Shown: positions 41,335 to 43,102 of the stretch, piece by piece | How the letters are laid out: each line of letters opens with the position of its first letter | Position numbering within the stretch: the stretch's first letter is position 1 | Origin: a virus | Reading direction: 5' to 3' (one strand) | IMG/VR virus record: IMGVR_UViG_3300029258_000516 | Span: 1 to 43,102 of that record | Length of the DNA stretch: 43,102 nucleotides | Notes under the pieces: model-generated | Databases searched by the model: none | Told to the model about the DNA's origin: nothing | What the model saw: the letters and a program-made list of their open reading frames with translations, nothing else | Translations under genes and position numbers: made by a program

Positions 41335-42771
41335 TTAATCTTTCTTAAAAAGTTTCCTCAACTTACTTTTAGCGTCATTCCAAACAGAATCCCTAGATTC
41401 TTTGGGGTCTGCTCTATTAACCATAAAGTTGAGCCGCGACATAGCCTGTTTTAGGTTCTTGCTAGCCTTCTTCAACACCGAAGCTATTTTATCAGAAGAA
41501 CCTTTCGCAAACAACCCCGCAGGTGGATGCCATTTAGCTTTGTCGGTAACAGCAGCACTCCAGTACTTTTCGTCAACAACAAGCTCGACATCCTCAAGAC
41601 CAGTAACCTCACTTACGTCCAAGTCTAAAATACCCTCGTCAACGAAGTCATCTGGTACACTTTCCTCAATCGTCTTTAATCCGTTCTGTTCTATTTTATC
41701 ATCAATATCTTCGTCGTACAAGCATTCATCCAAAGCTTTTTCGAGAACAAGTAACATAGAGTAGTCATCTGTGTTAGCGTCTCTCTCAGCTTCTTCAACA
41801 TACTCTTCCTCCGAGCCAACTATATCTTCGATAACAGAACCAGTAACATCCTCAGACGGAACAATTGAGAACACATTAAAATCAGAAACTGTAACGTCAT
41901 CCATCTTGTCGCCATGCTTAACTAGTAAGTCATAGTCACCGATGTTCTTCAGAACTTCTTCTGTAGTTTCTAACTCAGATTCTGACATCTCGTCAAAATA
42001 CAGATAGATAGAATCGTCGATAATATCAGCATCAAAGAATTTATCCTGACAGTCCGACTCTTCAATCATGCTAGCTACAGTAAATGCTATTGGAAACAGT
42101 GGATTCTCAACAGTCTCAGATTCAATCGTAACAAACGTTAGCATATCCTCTTTGCTGACATCACCCCTTGAAGAATCAGAAATAAATGCCTCTGACACGA
42201 TTGGCGATATGCCGTAAAAGTGACTAGCAGCGAGTCGTTTCTTTTTCTTCTTAGGACGATAAGATGCAATACTTATTTTCCTAATTGGGGCAGTTGGAGT
42301 TTTAGGCGTTTTAGGTGTGGCAGCAACTACTTTCTTACGGCGAATTCTAGCTCTACCCGTGAACTTTTCGATACCGCCCATCTTCTGAAAGCGTTTTATA
42401 ATAGAGCCAGCTCTGCGCATAGTCCACCGCCTGTGACGTACAGCTTTTATACGTGCTGACGCACGCATAGCCTTACGCAAATTACGAATTAGCTTTGGAC
42501 GCATACGTAAAAAGAAACCACGCCTACCAGTTCTTCCTCTATAACGCCTTCGCTGCTTCATAATTTGGGCACGCAACAGTCTAGTGGTTAAACCACCTTT
42601 TCGACGCTGCTTAGCAATTTTAGTCCAGGATACTACAAACGCTTTTCTTTTTTTTCTAGCTTCTTCTAAATTTTTTGCAGATTCAGCGATAGACTCAGAT
42701 ATAGTCTTGGATATGGACTCGCTAAAATCGACAAAATCACTTTGAAGCTCTTTCAATAGTAGTGCAGTCAT
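41335..42771 (-). CDS. Arg-rich, then acidic head-region protein with DUF3175-like C-terminus
   Basis: A 478-residue protein in three parts. Residues 30-180 are extremely basic (for example RRKGGLTTRLLRAQIMKQRR, MRPKLIRNLRKAMRASARIK), residues 195-410 are acidic (Asp/Glu-rich), and the last ~70 residues have VTDKAKWHPPAGLFAKGSSD, then KQAMSRLNFMVNRAD. The last part fits the DUF3175-type pattern W...VT...  ..L..G.F......IA..L..........AMS.LnFyiNRAG ... AK..LR..F. The strong charge separation suggests binding of DNA or a charged partner during packaging. ATG 42771 follows AAGGAATGCTGAG. It is the first gene of the visible head block; upstream lies a 331-bp non-coding region. Confidence 0.75.
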   Translation of the reverse strand: MTALLLKELQSDFVDFSESISKTISESIAESAKNLEEARKKRKAFVVSWTKIAKQRRKGGLTTRLLRAQIMKQRRRYRGRTGRRGFFLRMRPKLIRNLRKAMRASARIKAVRHRRWTMRRAGSIIKRFQKMGGIEKFTGRARIRRKKVVAATPKTPKTPTAPIRKISIASYRPKKKKKRLAASHFYGISPIVSEAFISDSSRGDVSKEDMLTFVTIESETVENPLFPIAFTVASMIEESDCQDKFFDADIIDDSIYLYFDEMSESELETTEEVLKNIGDYDLLVKHGDKMDDVTVSDFNVFSIVPSEDVTGSVIEDIVGSEEEYVEEAERDANTDDYSMLLVLEKALDECLYDEDIDDKIEQNGLKTIEESVPDDFVDEGILDLDVSEVTGLEDVELVVDEKYWSAAVTDKAKWHPPAGLFAKGSSDKIASVLKKASKNLKQAMSRLNFMVNRADPKESRDSVWNDAKSKLRKLFKKD

Positions 42772-42897
42772 CTCAGCATTCCTTTTGTTCTAGTAAAATA
42801 AATCCACGATACGACCACCCTACTTTCAATTCATAGTCGCACAAATCTTGTAACAAGTCAATAGATTTAATTCAAAAAATTATTTTTATGGTATTAT

Positions 42898-42926
42898 AGT
42901 AAATTTATTATTGTCAATTTTGTCAA
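42898..42926 (-). promoter_or_regulatory. Candidate sigma70-type promoter of the head block
   Basis: On the minus strand TTGACA (42926-42921, inside element D), 17 bp and TTTACT (42903-42898). A second TTGACA (42917-42912) and a perfect TATAAT (42898-42893) are present too, but at spacings of 13 or 22 bp, which are poor. Leader to the first gene would be about 120 nt. Only a candidate. Confidence 0.35.
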
Positions 42927-42972
42927 GGGGTATTTTGCAACCGGTAACGAATTACCCCTTGACGACAACTGT
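42912..42972 (+). repeat. Intergenic hairpin element, copy D (full length, inverted)
   Basis: On the plus strand TGTCAATTTT, GTCAAGGGGTATTTTG, loop CAACCGGTAA, CGAATTACCCCTTGAC, GACAACTGT. It matches copy A over 61 bp except for two bases (TAA to TAT, CAG to CGG). It points away from the genes, opposite to copies A and B, and lies 140 bp upstream of the first head gene. Confidence 0.9.
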
Positions 42973-42985
42973 AAATTATTACAGT
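42968..42985. repeat. Short palindrome next to element D
   Basis: ACTGTAA ATTA TTACAGT, a perfect 7-bp inverted repeat, shares its first bases with the tail of element D and is followed by TATAAT. It has the form of an operator. Confidence 0.5.
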
Positions 42986-43051
42986 ATAATATAGCATTCG
43001 TACTGGTACTATGCAAAAGACAATGTGACGAAGACGATAGTCGAGGAACTA

Positions 43052-43080
43052 ATAAAGATTTAATAAAATTAAATCTTTAT
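43052..43080. repeat. 12-bp perfect inverted repeat near the right edge
   Basis: ATAAAGATTTAA, loop TAAAA, TTAAATCTTTAT. Its stem is almost all A-T. It could be a weak terminator for a minus-strand gene beyond the edge, or a protein-binding site. Confidence 0.5.
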
Positions 43081-43102
43081 ACTTTTACAAACTTTAATAA
43101 AA

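Larger units (their letters stand above)
42772..43102. other. Non-coding region upstream of the head block
   Basis: No gene was found on either strand in these 331 bp. The region is A+T-rich and holds hairpin element D (42912-42972), a candidate promoter (42898-42926), a palindrome (42968-42985), and a 12-bp perfect inverted repeat (43052-43063 and 43069-43080). The next gene would lie beyond the window. Confidence 0.75.

Noticed and set aside
42959-42990. Plus-strand promoter TTGACG ... TATAAT beside element D
   Set aside because: The spacing is 20 bp and no plus-strand gene follows within the window.

Overview
The window is the late (virion) region of a large contractile-tailed dsDNA phage (myovirus), with low G+C by eye. 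Every convincing gene lies on the minus strand, so transcription runs from right to left. Genes are packed with overlaps of 1-30 bp or gaps of a few bp, and most starts carry AGGAGG-like ribosome-binding sites. The structural proteins are T4-like or P2/Mu-like in kind: an S80-type prohead protease, a gp23-like capsid protein, a classical tail sheath, a gp25-like wedge, a LysM wedge, a gpI-like protein and a T4 gp26-like chaperone. The 1587-residue tape measure implies a long tail. Terminase, portal and lysis genes are not visible. I cannot name the host; the -35/-10 and Shine-Dalgarno signals are of the ordinary bacterial kind.

Layout in the direction of transcription. (1) Head block, 42771 to 32500: an Arg-rich protein with a DUF3175-like C-terminus, a small beta protein, two small genes, protease fused to scaffold with a nested scaffold start, major capsid, a terminator-like hairpin, an acidic/basic low-complexity protein, neck/connector proteins, a HYDIN-like beta-domain protein and a degenerate SNase-like protein. 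(2) Tail block, 32429 to 23285: a protein with a jelly-roll-like C-terminus, a 68-residue protein, sheath, FIVE tandem paralogous tail-tube-like proteins, and the tail assembly chaperone with an apparent +1 frameshift extension. (3) Tape-measure and baseplate block, 23198 to 10315: tape measure, tube/baseplate junction protein, LysM wedge, hub, spike, gp25-like wedge, gp6/gpJ-like wedge. (4) Adsorption block, 10238 to 2917: gpI-like protein with many beta modules, a second module-bearing tail protein and a parallel beta-helix tailspike. (5) A replication/regulation block behind a near-consensus sigma70 promoter (2848-2876): HTH protein, superfamily 2 helicase, an unknown protein, and the first 91 codons of a probable DnaB-like helicase cut by the window edge.

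Four features stand out. A roughly 85-residue beta module (core DDGxGxxxG ... GTIDYxTG) occurs about 15 times in five different virion proteins, including both capsid and sheath. Five diverged tail-tube paralogues follow a single sheath gene. A 50-61 bp hairpin element occurs three times, plus one partial copy, each time in front of a functional block. The chaperone gene carries seven identical 15-bp repeats and an overlapping +1 reading frame. Product names rest on recognised family motifs and gene order read by eye; no database search was possible.
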